From NCBI RefSeq assembly GCF_001368815.1, contig NZ_CTEI01000001.1, positions 930,001 through 994,000 of the forward strand: a DNA stretch of 64,000 nucleotides. Direction: 5' to 3'. The position numbers and the translations under genes are program-made. The notes under the pieces are model-generated. The model was not told the DNA's origin, ran no database searches, and saw only the letters and a program-made list of their open reading frames with translations. The stretch comes from Paraliobacillus sp. PM-2. GTDB taxonomy: Bacteria; Bacillota; Bacilli; Bacillales; Amphibacillaceae. Position 1 is the first letter of the stretch. Each line of letters starts with the position of its first letter. Positions 24,138-32,499 of the stretch are shown here, piece by piece.

Positions 24138-25274
24138 TTATTCGTGTTTACCAAAGTATTGATAGTAATCCACTTTAATGAAGCCATTAAATAACTTTCT
24201 TCTTTTTGTAGCTTTCTCTCCATAGAGCGACTCGAATTTTTCATTAGACGTTAATACATACGAACTCCAAGAGGGATGTTGTTTCATTATTTTTCCTAAA
24301 GCCTGATAAATTGCTTCTACTTCTTTTTTATCCCCTATTCGCTCCCCGTATGGTGGGTTACTTATTAAATAGCCATTCGTTTCTCTTGGATAAAAATCTG
24401 TAGCTTGCATTTGCTTCCATTCAATTAAATCTGCTAGACCCGCTTCCAATGCGTTGTTTTTAGCAATTTCAATCATTTTAGGATCAATATCTGAACCCGT
24501 TATGGATAGCGGTTGATCATAGTTAGCTAACCCCTCTGCCTCATCAAAAGCTTCTGTCCATTTACTGTCATTAATCCAAGACCACTCTTCAGAGGCAAAA
24601 GATCGATTAAAGCCAGGAGCAATATTTTGACCGATCAATGCTGCTTCAATTAAAATCGTACCGGAACCACAAAAGAGATCTACTAATGGAAAATCAGGTT
24701 TCCAGTTAGTAAGTTGAACAAGTGCTGCAGCAAGAGTTTCTTTAAGTGGCGCCTCCCCCTGTGCTGTACGATACCCGCGTTTATGTAAACCAGACCCTGA
24801 AGTATCAATTGTTAATGTAGCTTTATCTTTTAATAAAGCAACTTCTACTCGATATAACGCACCGGATTCGGGCATTCGAGTTGCAATACCATATCTTTGT
24901 TTTAGCTTTTCTACAATGGCCTTTTTTACAATCGCTTGGCAATCTGGCACACTGTATAGCTTAGATTTTACCGATTTTCCAATCACAGGAAAAACGCCAT
25001 CCTCAGTGATAAATTGTTCCCATGGTAATGCTTTTGTTTGTTCAAATAGATCATCAAAGGTTGTTGCTGTAAATTCTCCTACAATCAACTTCAATCGATC
25101 TGCGGTTCGTAACCATAAATTACAACGTGGAATGGCTCCTACATCTGCTTCAAAGATCACCTTTCCATTCTCTACTTGTACATCCGTATAACCTAATGCT
25201 TTTATTTCATTTGCAACAACTGACTCTAATCCCATTGCAGCAGTTGCTAATAAAGTTACCTTATTTGACATCAT
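24138..25274 (-). CDS. ypsC: THUMP-domain 23S rRNA methyltransferase (RlmL/YpsC-like)
   Basis: The 378-residue protein has an N-terminal THUMP domain (TAAMGLESVVANEI, WLRTADRLKLIVGEF) and a Rossmann methyltransferase domain with VDLFCGSGTILIEAAL (SAM loop) and ISNPPYGERIG (NPPY catalytic motif of N2-guanine/N6-adenine methylases). It should methylate a guanine of 23S rRNA, as RlmL does, though the Bacillus homologue is less studied. AAAGGATATGA precedes two adjacent ATG codons, and the first is used. It lies directly downstream of rnpB, as in B. subtilis. Confidence 0.93.
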   Translation of the reverse strand: MMSNKVTLLATAAMGLESVVANEIKALGYTDVQVENGKVIFEADVGAIPRCNLWLRTADRLKLIVGEFTATTFDDLFEQTKALPWEQFITEDGVFPVIGKSVKSKLYSVPDCQAIVKKAIVEKLKQRYGIATRMPESGALYRVEVALLKDKATLTIDTSGSGLHKRGYRTAQGEAPLKETLAAALVQLTNWKPDFPLVDLFCGSGTILIEAALIGQNIAPGFNRSFASEEWSWINDSKWTEAFDEAEGLANYDQPLSITGSDIDPKMIEIAKNNALEAGLADLIEWKQMQATDFYPRETNGYLISNPPYGERIGDKKEVEAIYQALGKIMKQHPSWSSYVLTSNEKFESLYGEKATKRRKLFNGFIKVDYYQYFGKHE

Positions 25275-25295
25275 TCATATCCTTTCTTATAAAAA

Positions 25296-25338
25296 AATAA
25301 CACCCTTCTGATAACACAATGTTATTAGAAGGGTGTTT
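25296..25338 (-). terminator. Terminator of rnpB
   Basis: ACACCCTTCTAATAACA pairs with TGTTATCAGAAGGGTGT around TTG. On the minus strand TTATTTTTTT follows. It lies just after the RNase P RNA 3' end and before ypsC. Confidence 0.9.
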
Positions 25339-25346
25339 TTGCTTGT

Positions 25347-25753
25347 GTAATAGACCAATGAATGTTTGGTAAGCCATGTTCTGTTACTGTTGCACTACTA
25401 ACGGTGGTCAGCCTTGTACGTAAGTTGTAATCATCTATCTACAAGCTAATTGCTTGTCCTTGTTTCGGTTCAATTCCCTAATCCAAGATGCCCCTACCTA
25501 AATTTGGGTTGCTCACTCGTGGGGTTTACCGCGTTCCACTCAAATTGTTTCCAATCTGACTACGTCACTGTGGCACTTTCAAGCGTATCACACCATATCC
25601 AAAGACGTAGGTGCTTACACTGCCGTTAACCCTTACAGGTTACCTTGATTTATGATTTCATCAAGCACGAACACTACAAGCATCTCAGCTTGTGTGAGCA
25701 TGGACTTTCCTCTACATATGAATCATACGTAGCGATTACAGCAAACATTCATT
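25347..25753 (-). ncRNA. rnpB: RNase P RNA, class B
   Basis: The minus strand carries the universally conserved blocks GAGGAAAGTCCATGCT, CCTTGAAAGTGCCACAGTGACG, GTGGAACGCGGTAAACCCCACGAG and AGAACATGGCTTAC in the order and spacing of the Bacillus (class B) ribozyme. The 5' AATGAATGTTTG and 3' CAAACATTCATT ends pair as helix P1. It processes the 5' ends of precursor tRNAs. Ends are estimated from P1 and may be off by several bases. Promoter and terminator flank it. It lies between gpsB and ypsC as in B. subtilis. Confidence 0.95.
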
Positions 25754-25756
25754 TAT

Positions 25757-25801
25757 ATTATATGCATCATTCATTTTAAATGGATCTTTTCAAACGGTCA
25801 A
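25757..25801 (-). promoter_or_regulatory. rnpB promoter
   Basis: TTGACC (25801-25796), 17 bases, TAAAAT (25778-25773) is a good sigma-A promoter. A TATAAT at 25762-25757 sits 7 bases before the expected mature 5' end and may be the -10 actually used, with a weak -35. Confidence 0.7.
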
Positions 25802-25863
25802 CATTAATACTATATCATATTAGGCTTCAAAATAATAGTAGTAATATTTAGTAGGAATACCAA

Positions 25864-26163
25864 TTATGAATCCGCATATTTTTTTCCAAACACAGCCTTC
25901 TCTAAATTCGATAAACGCTTTAATATATCATAATTGACTTGATGGTTCGATGTAGCCGGACGGTTTCTTGTTTGCTCGGATTGTTTTCTTAAGCGATTAT
26001 TTTCCTGTTGTAATTTATCAATTTGGTTCATAAATCTTTCATAATCTTGAATGATTATATCTAAAAAGGCATCAACTTCTTCTTGATTATAGCCTCTCAT
26101 CGATGTTTTAAAATTTTTATCAAGAATTTCTTTTGCGCTTAATTGATTTAATTCTCCACTCAT
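25864..26163 (-). CDS. gpsB: Cell-division/growth regulator GpsB
   Basis: The 99-residue protein has the DivIVA-like N-terminal domain ([34 protein letters not shown]), a coiled coil ([15 protein letters not shown]) and a C-terminal trimerisation segment ([16 protein letters not shown]). GpsB shuttles PBP1 between division site and lateral wall; ponA lies 2.7 kb away in this window. The start MSGELNQ follows TTGAGGTGAATAGA. It is downstream of ypsA with a 59-base gap, as in B. subtilis. Confidence 0.96.
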   Translation of the reverse strand: MSGELNQLSAKEILDKNFKTSMRGYNQEEVDAFLDIIIQDYERFMNQIDKLQQENNRLRKQSEQTRNRPATSNHQVNYDILKRLSNLEKAVFGKKYADS

Positions 26164-26222
26164 TCTATTCACCTCAAGTTTCACATACTTGTACTTTATT
26201 TTTTCAAATTTATCGTCAAATG

Positions 26223-26789
26223 TCAATCGCTGACGTCATTAATTCCTTCTTCTTCACTCATTTCCTGCACGGTATCTTCTAGATCAAAAGGAGTGATATA
26301 ATAAATTGGATAATTCATACGTTTATGCTTAAGCATAGCTTCGTCTAAAAAAAAGCGATTAGATCCAAGATTTTCTTCATTATTTAGTATTAAGCATGCA
26401 TCACTTTTGTTAACCATGAATTTGTTTTTCGCTTGAAATTGATATACTCCTTTATATGTCGATTGATATAGTAGTTCTACAAAATCAGCTTCCATGAGAA
26501 TCGATTGATACAATTCTTGCAAGGCTTCAGGCCATCTACTTTCTTGTTCATCAAAAGGTGGAATTACAGCTAATTTAATCGGATAATCTGTTCGTAATTC
26601 TATAACTACCTCACAAGTCCATAATTCTACACCTAGTTGACCAGAGACAAGCACCCATTCTAATCCTTCATCTATGAAAGTAAGCAGTCGTTTTTTTATT
26701 GTTTCTTTTATATAACGAATTCTACGATCTTTTACTGACGAAATATTTATCTCGTGCGGCTTATACCCAGTAACAGCTAATACCTTCAA
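26223..26789 (-). CDS. ypsA: YpsA (DUF1273, SLOG superfamily)
   Basis: The 188-residue protein matches Yps[13 protein letters not shown] at the start, [20 protein letters not shown] (nucleotide-binding-like SGQLG loop) and [16 protein letters not shown]. It belongs to the SLOG nucleotide-binding superfamily, and in Firmicutes YpsA affects cell division together with its neighbour GpsB. I choose TTG at 26789 (MKVLAVTGY), 9 bases after AAAGG. An ATG three codons earlier overlaps the ribosome binding site, and the B. subtilis protein starts at the equivalent of the TTG. Confidence 0.92.
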   Translation of the reverse strand: MKVLAVTGYKPHEINISSVKDRRIRYIKETIKKRLLTFIDEGLEWVLVSGQLGVELWTCEVVIELRTDYPIKLAVIPPFDEQESRWPEALQELYQSILMEADFVELLYQSTYKGVYQFQAKNKFMVNKSDACLILNNEENLGSNRFFLDEAMLKHKRMNYPIYYITPFDLEDTVQEMSEEEGINDVSD

Positions 26790-26810
26790 TCTACTCATCC
26801 TTTATTATGT

Positions 26811-26836
26811 AAAAAAAGCTGGCATACACCAGCTTT
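26811..26836 (-). terminator. Terminator of cotD
   Basis: AAAGCTGG and CCAGCTTT flank TGTATG, and TTTTTTT follows on the minus strand, 25 bases after the cotD stop. Confidence 0.8.
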
Positions 26837-26861
26837 ATATAATTCTTACCTCAAACAGTGT

Positions 26862-27131
26862 TTAGCGAAAAAACGGTGATTGTTGTTGTTGATTTGGGAC
26901 TTGTGATGAACCTCCATATACATTTACCATATCTACTGTATTTTGATACGATGTGGTGTGTGGGTAAAAATGCGTATTTTTAACTAGATGATGATTAACT
27001 ACATTTGTATGTGAAGGATGGATATAGTTCACATTGGATTGACTACAAGTATGCATTTGATTATATTTCGTAGGGCAAACCACCGTCTTGGTTGGTCCTT
27101 GCATACAACAATGACGACGAGGCCGCATCAT
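26862..27131 (-). CDS. cotD: CotD-family spore coat protein
   Basis: The 89-residue protein is rich in His, Asn, Gln, Pro and Cys: RPRRHCCMQGPTKTVVCPTKYN, HPSHTNVVNHHLVKNTHFYPHT and a final QQQQSPFFR. This is the CotD pattern of inner spore coat proteins. Two ATGs are adjacent after AAAGGAG; the second has slightly better spacing. A sigma-K-type promoter lies 43 bases upstream (27174-27200), consistent with late mother-cell expression. It has its own terminator. Confidence 0.88.
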   Translation of the reverse strand: MMRPRRHCCMQGPTKTVVCPTKYNQMHTCSQSNVNYIHPSHTNVVNHHLVKNTHFYPHTTSYQNTVDMVNVYGGSSQVPNQQQQSPFFR

Positions 27132-27173
27132 TCATTCTCCTTTCTTCATTAACCTATAGATTTGGCTACACTA

Positions 27174-27200
27174 TAACCTATGTAAGAAAGAAAAACTTGT
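27174..27200 (-). promoter_or_regulatory. Sigma-K-type promoter of cotD
   Basis: AC at 27200-27199, a 16-base spacer and CATAGGTTA at 27182-27174 match the sigma-K consensus (AC, 16-17, CATANNNTA) exactly. Confidence 0.7.
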
Positions 27201-27238
27201 CTTGGCATTCGTCCTATATATCATAATTTTATTGAAAT

Positions 27239-27589
27239 TTATTTTAGGTCATCTAAAATGATATCTAACACATACATAACAGAATTATACAGATTCATAT
27301 ACCTGTTCTCTTTAACATCTATATAATAGCTATGCATTAATAATAGTTCAACATTTTCTCTTGTAGAGACTACTTGTTGAGGATGAATACGTAGTGTACG
27401 TTTTTTTACCTCTTCAGCTGTATGAACCTCCCACTGTTCAACTAGTTGAAAAACAGGACCAGTAGCCTCTTTTACATAAGTGAAAAATGTTAGATCTCTT
27501 TTATTTTCGGGTTTATCCTGATGAAAATAATTATCTTTTAATTGATTTAATGTTTCTTTTAATTCTATGGTTAGTTCTTTTACTGTCAT
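27239..27589 (-). CDS. yppE: YppE family (DUF1798) protein
   Basis: The 116-residue, all-helical protein (KELTIELKETLNQLKDNYF, FFTYVKEATGPVFQLVEQWE, KRTLRIHPQQVVSTRENVELLLMHSYY, LYNSVMYVLDIILDDL) matches YppE/DUF1798, a four-helix bundle of unknown function. The HPQQVxSTRENVELLLMHSYY stretch is the family core. Start: ATG after AGGAGG with an 8-nt spacer; an upstream TTG two codons earlier is not needed. It is downstream of the small coiled-coil gene and reads the same way. Confidence 0.88.
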   Translation of the reverse strand: MTVKELTIELKETLNQLKDNYFHQDKPENKRDLTFFTYVKEATGPVFQLVEQWEVHTAEEVKKRTLRIHPQQVVSTRENVELLLMHSYYIDVKENRYMNLYNSVMYVLDIILDDLK

Positions 27590-27618
27590 GATCAATGCCT
27601 CCTGCTCTTCTTACTTTA

Positions 27619-27909
27619 TCATGATTTTTGGACAAATGGCAGGAATTTAATACGTTTTTTTGTATTTTTCATTGGTTTAATGGTATAACTTTTCGAATTA
27701 TTTACTACATTTGTTTGTTCTACTTCTGATTTTAAATGTGTAATCTCTTTTTCTAGCCTTTCAATATCCTGTCGATGATTTAATGCCATGGTTAATACAA
27801 CATCATCTGCCTTTGTAGCTAGTCGTTGTTCTATTACTTCTATTTTATTATATAATTTTTCAAACTTGGCATTCATATGCTCTAATGAAATGGACTTATT
27901 TATTTCCAT
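27619..27909 (-). CDS. Small coiled-coil protein of unknown function
   Basis: The 96-residue protein has a long heptad-patterned helix (MNAKFEKLYNKIEVIEQRLATKADDVVLTMAL is one stretch by parts: FEKLYNKIEVIEQRL, then DIERLEKEITHLKSEVEQ) and a basic C-terminus (MKNTKKRIKFLPFVQ). It occupies the place of the yppC/yppD genes in B. subtilis, but I do not recognise it as either. AGGGAGTGTTACT precedes the ATG. It diverges from recU across a 343-base intergenic region and is probably co-transcribed with yppE. Confidence 0.65.
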   Translation of the reverse strand: MEINKSISLEHMNAKFEKLYNKIEVIEQRLATKADDVVLTMALNHRQDIERLEKEITHLKSEVEQTNVVNNSKSYTIKPMKNTKKRIKFLPFVQKS

Positions 27910-28092
27910 AGTAACACTCCCTAATTGATTGTTAATATGGTATTCTCTAATCGCATGTATTTACCTGCACGTCTGACAAAACTAGAAATAATCTAACAAT
28001 AAAAGTGAAAATGGCCTATGTTTATTGTTTTTCACCCACATACATACAAAAATAACTCGAATGGTTTAACTGTGCATTTAGACGCTATTTTT

Positions 28093-28121
28093 TTGTAAAA
28101 ATTCGCTGTTCGTCGTATACT
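28093..28121 (+). promoter_or_regulatory. Promoter of recU-ponA
   Basis: TTGTAA, a 17-base spacer and TATACT, 131 bases before the recU ATG. The leader between shows no obvious structured element, and the rest of the 27910-28252 gap shows nothing else. Confidence 0.65.
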
Positions 28122-28252
28122 ATATGAACATATCTTTTTCATTCCTTTTGGTAAACAGCCTTCATATAGGAATTTATCATTAAATATATATATAATTGTT
28201 CTCAAACTTGCACATTATTTGATATGATACTGTCAAGTGGGAGGGAAATGTA

Positions 28253-28843
28253 ATGAACTATCCTAATGGCAAAAAAGCCATTGCTCAAGTGCAACAACGC
28301 ACGAAGAAAAATACAACAACCTTCAGTAATCGAGGAATGACATTAGAAGATGATATTAATAATACAAACATTTACTATCGAACAGCAAATCTAGCTATTA
28401 TTCACAAGAAACCAACACCAGTACAAATAGTAAATGTAAATTATCCTAAGCGAAGTGCAGCAGTGATTACAGAAGGATACTTTAAACAAGCTTCAACAAC
28501 AGATTTTAATGGAATTTATCGTGGCACATATGTAGACTTTGAAGCAAAGGAAACGAAAAATAAAACATCCTTTCCCTTAAATAACGTGCATGAACATCAA
28601 ATCAATCATATGCGTACCATCGTGGAGCATAATGGAATTTGTTTTATTTTGATTCGATTTGCTACATATAACCAAACATTTTTTCTCCCTGCAGTGAAAC
28701 TTTTCCCGTATTGGGATAGTCAATTTACAGGAGGAAGAAAATCTATTCCTTATCAAGATATAAAGGAAATAGGCATGGAAGTGCCCATGAACTATCCGGC
28801 ACAAGTGGATTATTTAAAAATAATTGATCAGTTATATTTCTAG
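28253..28843 (+). CDS. recU: Holliday junction resolvase RecU
   Basis: The 196-residue protein contains the RecU landmarks: NRGMTLEDDINNTN near the N-terminus, and the nuclease core FNGIYRGTYVDFEAKETKNKTSFPL with the metal-binding D/E/K residues (VDFEAKET), then HQINHM and CFILIRF. It cleaves four-way junctions in recombination and chromosome segregation. GGGAGGGAAATGTA precedes the ATG. ponA begins 18 bases downstream in the same transcript, a pairing conserved through Bacilli. Confidence 0.96.
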   Translation: MNYPNGKKAIAQVQQRTKKNTTTFSNRGMTLEDDINNTNIYYRTANLAIIHKKPTPVQIVNVNYPKRSAAVITEGYFKQASTTDFNGIYRGTYVDFEAKETKNKTSFPLNNVHEHQINHMRTIVEHNGICFILIRFATYNQTFFLPAVKLFPYWDSQFTGGRKSIPYQDIKEIGMEVPMNYPAQVDYLKIIDQLYF

Positions 28844-28861
28844 AACGGAGGAAGATGAGTT

Positions 28862-31396
28862 ATGGCAAATGAAAGCCAATCTCGTACAGCAAGAAGACAA
28901 CAAGAAAAGAGTAAAAAGCAATCAAAAAAGAAAAATAAATCTATCTGGAAAAAGATTCTTCTAACGATCGGCATCATCTTTTTAATTGCTACCATAAGCG
29001 TGGGTGGTTTGTTTGGCTATTATGTTACGACAGCACCAGATTTAGATAGTTCCTTACTCTCTGATCCTGCATCAACCAAGGTATATGATATGGATGGAGA
29101 ACTATATGCAGACTTAGGTACAGAAAAACGGACAAAAATCGCTTATAATGAATTACCAGATTTGCTAATTGATGCAGTATTAGCCACTGAAGATGTGCGT
29201 TTTTTTGATCACTCTGGTATTGACTTGCGTCGTATTGGTGGTGCAGTAATTGCAAACTTCACCGATGGATTTGGATCTGAAGGTGCAAGTACGATTACCC
29301 AACAGGTAGTAAAGGATTCATTTTTATCTACAGATAAAACCATTAAACGTAAAGTACAGGAGCAATGGTTAGCGATTCAATTAGATAGAAAGTACGCAAA
29401 AGAAGAAATTTTAGAAATGTACTTAAACAAAATTTATTACGGCTCAGGCGCATACGGTGTTGCTACTGCAGCAGAAACATACTTTGGTAAAAAAGAGCTA
29501 AACGAGTTAACACTCCCAGAAGCGGCATTACTGGCTGGATTACCTCAACGACCATCTGCGTATGATCCAACGGTTAATCCTGAACTAGCAAAAGAAAGAA
29601 TGGATACCGTACTTAGTCTAATGGTACGACACGAGAAAATTTCTGAAGCAGAAGCAGAAGAAGCGAGCCAGGTAAAAATTGAAGATATGTTAAACCCAAG
29701 TTCCAATCAGGAGGTCAAATACCAAGCTTTTATTCAGAAAGTGGCTGATGAAGTAGAACAGAACACAGGAGCAAACATTTACACCGATGGCCTTGAAGTG
29801 TATACAACACTTGATCCAAATGCGCAAGAAGAAGTAGAATTTGTTTTATCAAATGCCGAAGACAACCCGATCCAATACCCTGATGATGAACTACAATCAG
29901 GTATTGCTGTTGTAGATACAACATCGGGTGCAATTCGAGCAATTGGTGGTGGAAGAAACAGAGAAAACAATAACGGGTGGAATTTTGCCTTTCACGGAGA
30001 TGGAAGACAAACTGGATCTACCATCAAACCTATTCTCGACTATGGCCCAGCAATTGAACATTTGAATTGGTCAACTTATCATCAAATTAACGATGATGCA
30101 CCATATGCATTGAAAGGCACTGGTGGAGATACAGTTAAAAACTGGAATAATAAATATCAAGGCTGGATGAGTATTCGCCATGCACTAAAATGGTCTTTAA
30201 ACGTTCCAGCATTAAAAACATTAGAAGCAGTTGGCTTAAGTAAAGCTGAAGCATTCGCTAATGGATTAGGTATTCAAATTAGTGAAACTCCAGTAATTAC
30301 TGATGGAATTGGTGGAGGAGGTTCAGAAGCTACTCCACTAGAAATAGCTGGTGCTTATAGTGCCTTTGGTAATGGCGGTATTTATAGTGAGCCTTATGCA
30401 GTAACCAAAGTTGTATTTAATGATGGGCATTCTGAAGAATTAAAGTCTGATCCAGAAGCAGCCATGTCTGATGCTACTGCTTATATGATTACAGATATGC
30501 TAAAGGATGTTGTAGAAGGTGGAACAGGAACCAGAGCAAAAGTAGCTGGACTACCTATGGCTGGTAAAACAGGTACAACAAATTTAACAAATGGTAAAAC
30601 AGGTAGCCCTGATGCATGGTTTGCAGGCTATACACGCAACTATTCTATTGCTATTTGGTCTGGTTATCCGAAGGGCAATGATCGCGCAATACCAAACACA
30701 AAAATTTCTCAACAATTATTTAAAGAGATTATGAGTCATATCTCTGAAGGAATCGATACACCAGACTTTGAAATGCCAAGTTCTGTGGTCAAAGTTCAGG
30801 TAGAGAAAGGTTCAAATCCGGCAAAACTACCAAGTGAATATACGCCAGATTCAAAAGTTGTAACGGAGTTATTCAAAAAAGGACATGTACCGTCAGAAAC
30901 CTCTGAAAAATACGATCAATTAGATCCTGTTAAAGACTTAAAAGCAAAATATGATAAAAAATCGAATAGTATTTCTGTTTCATGGAAATACGACAGTGAA
31001 CAAGATGTTCGATTTGAAGTTAATGCTGGAACTGGTAATAGTACAACTACTGAAGATACTTCATTAGAAATTACCAATATAGAGCAAGGGAAAACCTATT
31101 CTATTTCCGTAACTGCGATAGATGCAAATAATGAGAGTAATGTAAGTGAAGCCAAAACAGTTGAGGTTGAAGTACCAAAGGAAAAAGATGAAGAAGAAAA
31201 ACCAGAAGAAGATTCAAAGCCATCTGATCCAGATAACCCTAACGAAGGTGATTCGGACACTGGTGAAAATGAAGATACGGATGATTCAGATGAAACGAGT
31301 GATGACGACAGTGATCCAAGTGATCAGGATGATGGACAACAGGATGGGAACGGGAATGGGAATGAAACGGACTTACCAATCCCCAGTGTTAATTAA
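28862..31396 (+). CDS. ponA: Class A penicillin-binding protein PBP1
   Basis: The 844-residue protein has a basic cytoplasmic tail and one membrane anchor (about 30-54). A GT51 transglycosylase domain with ATEDVRFFDHSGID and GASTITQQ, and a transpeptidase domain with STIK (Ser386-Lys389), SLN (445-447) and KTG (569-571) follow. After about residue 700 comes a fibronectin-III-like domain (VKDLKAKYDKKSNSISVSW), then a very acidic Asp/Glu/Ser/Pro tail of about 70 residues. It polymerises and cross-links peptidoglycan, and GpsB is its regulator. The acidic tail suggests adaptation to salt or metal binding outside the cell (inference). GGAGGAAG precedes the ATG. Confidence 0.96.
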   Translation: MANESQSRTARRQQEKSKKQSKKKNKSIWKKILLTIGIIFLIATISVGGLFGYYVTTAPDLDSSLLSDPASTKVYDMDGELYADLGTEKRTKIAYNELPDLLIDAVLATEDVRFFDHSGIDLRRIGGAVIANFTDGFGSEGASTITQQVVKDSFLSTDKTIKRKVQEQWLAIQLDRKYAKEEILEMYLNKIYYGSGAYGVATAAETYFGKKELNELTLPEAALLAGLPQRPSAYDPTVNPELAKERMDTVLSLMVRHEKISEAEAEEASQVKIEDMLNPSSNQEVKYQAFIQKVADEVEQNTGANIYTDGLEVYTTLDPNAQEEVEFVLSNAEDNPIQYPDDELQSGIAVVDTTSGAIRAIGGGRNRENNNGWNFAFHGDGRQTGSTIKPILDYGPAIEHLNWSTYHQINDDAPYALKGTGGDTVKNWNNKYQGWMSIRHALKWSLNVPALKTLEAVGLSKAEAFANGLGIQISETPVITDGIGGGGSEATPLEIAGAYSAFGNGGIYSEPYAVTKVVFNDGHSEELKSDPEAAMSDATAYMITDMLKDVVEGGTGTRAKVAGLPMAGKTGTTNLTNGKTGSPDAWFAGYTRNYSIAIWSGYPKGNDRAIPNTKISQQLFKEIMSHISEGIDTPDFEMPSSVVKVQVEKGSNPAKLPSEYTPDSKVVTELFKKGHVPSETSEKYDQLDPVKDLKAKYDKKSNSISVSWKYDSEQDVRFEVNAGTGNSTTTEDTSLEITNIEQGKTYSISVTAIDANNESNVSEAKTVEVEVPKEKDEEEKPEEDSKPSDPDNPNEGDSDTGENEDTDDSDETSDDDSDPSDQDDGQQDGNGNGNETDLPIPSVN

Positions 31397-31442
31397 ACGA
31401 TTCCATTTTACTGCTAGATAAAAAACAACTCATAAATATATA

Positions 31443-31487
31443 CAAAAAAAACAAGAAGCCATAATTACTGGTTTCTTGTTTTTTTCT
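31443..31487. terminator. Bidirectional terminator between ponA and ypoC
   Basis: AACAAGAAGCC and GGTTTCTTGTT flank ATAATTACT, with an A-run on the left and a T-run on the right. It ends ponA on the plus strand and ypoC on the minus strand; the last codons and stop of ypoC are inside the hairpin. Confidence 0.85.
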
Positions 31488-31824
31488 GTAATATTTCAAC
31501 TTTTGCATACAATTTTTCTGTTTCTTTGTATAATTCGTTTAACTGTATATAGGAATAATATTGTTCTGGTTGCTGTAAGATGAACGGAATTCGTTCTTGA
31601 CTGTTAAAAGGGGCATACTTTAATGACAGGAGCATTTTGCTTACATGTTGATCCTCAGGTGGCTCTTGATTATTGAGCACAGCTAATGCATTTATTAATT
31701 CATTTGTGTAATATACCACTGGTTCTTTTGCATCTTGATACTTGCGTGCATGAAATAAATCTGCAATATGTTTATGATTCGCTTTCCAGTTATCAATTAT
31801 TTGCTTTCCATTATTCAATGACAT
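31465..31824 (-). CDS. ypoC: YpoC-like protein
   Basis: The 119-residue helical protein (IIDNWKANHKHIADLFHARKYQDAKEPVVYYTNELINALAVLN, LLSLKYAPFNSQERIPFIL, YYSYIQLNELYKETEKLYAK) fits B. subtilis YpoC by sequence character and position after nth. Function unknown. The ATG at 31824 is one base after the nth stop and has AAAGGAG inside nth; a GTG three codons upstream is too close to that site. Its 3' end overlaps the shared terminator hairpin. Confidence 0.85.
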   Translation of the reverse strand: MSLNNGKQIIDNWKANHKHIADLFHARKYQDAKEPVVYYTNELINALAVLNNQEPPEDQHVSKMLLSLKYAPFNSQERIPFILQQPEQYYSYIQLNELYKETEKLYAKVEILQKKTRNQ

Positions 31825-31825
31825 T

Positions 31826-32482
31826 TTATTCACGCTCCTTTTTTCTTAATCTTTTTTGACCTTCTCGACAAATGGATAGTAATAAACACGAATCACAATT
31901 TGGATTTCTTGCTTTACAATGATACCTACCAAAAAATATCATTCGATGATGGGTATCACTCCACTCTTCTCTAGGTATTTTCTTCATTAACGTCTTCTCT
32001 ACTTCTAATGTAGAATCTTTCCATTTGCAAATTCCTAATCGTTTAGAGACACGTTCAACATGTGTATCAACGGCAATTGCTGGTTCATGATACGCAACAG
32101 ATGCTACGACATTAGCCGTCTTTCTCCCCACTCCTGCTAATGTTACTAACTCTTCTTTTGTTTTCGGAACTTCTCCTCCAAAGTCATCTAACAAGGATTG
32201 ACATAACTTCCGAATATTTTTAGATTTATTTCGATACAAACCAATCGATCGTATGTCATGTTGTAATTCCTCAATTGGAACGGATAGATAATCTTCTGGT
32301 GTTTTATATTTAGTAAATAAATCTTTGGTCACCTTATTTACTAAAGCATCCGTACATTGAGCAGACAACACGACAGCTATCAATAATTCAAATGGATTTC
32401 TGTGCGTTAGTTCACAGGCGGCATTTGGAAACATATCTGCCATTGTATCCAATGTAAAACGAATTTCCTTTTTTGTAAGCAT
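31826..32482 (-). CDS. nth: Endonuclease III
   Basis: The 218-residue enzyme has NPFELLIAVVLSAQCTD, the helix-hairpin-helix with catalytic lysine LAGVGRKTANVV, the catalytic aspartate in AVDTHVERVSKRLG, and a C-terminal 4Fe-4S site C-x6-C-x2-C-x5-C (HCKARNPNCDSCLLLSIC). It removes oxidised pyrimidines and nicks abasic DNA. The ATG at 32482 follows AGAGGAGTTTAACT; longer versions overlap dnaD without a ribosome binding site. Middle gene of dnaD-nth-ypoC. Confidence 0.96.
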   Translation of the reverse strand: MLTKKEIRFTLDTMADMFPNAACELTHRNPFELLIAVVLSAQCTDALVNKVTKDLFTKYKTPEDYLSVPIEELQHDIRSIGLYRNKSKNIRKLCQSLLDDFGGEVPKTKEELVTLAGVGRKTANVVASVAYHEPAIAVDTHVERVSKRLGICKWKDSTLEVEKTLMKKIPREEWSDTHHRMIFFGRYHCKARNPNCDSCLLLSICREGQKRLRKKERE

Positions 32483-32499
32483 AGTTAAACTCCTCTTAA

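Noticed and set aside
25300-25860. Whether the gap could hide a CRISPR array or protein gene
   Set aside because: The conserved class B RNase P RNA blocks, promoter and terminator explain it.
28960-30000. Minus-strand frames opposite ponA
   Set aside because: Shadow frames of the highly supported PBP1 gene; no ribosome binding sites.
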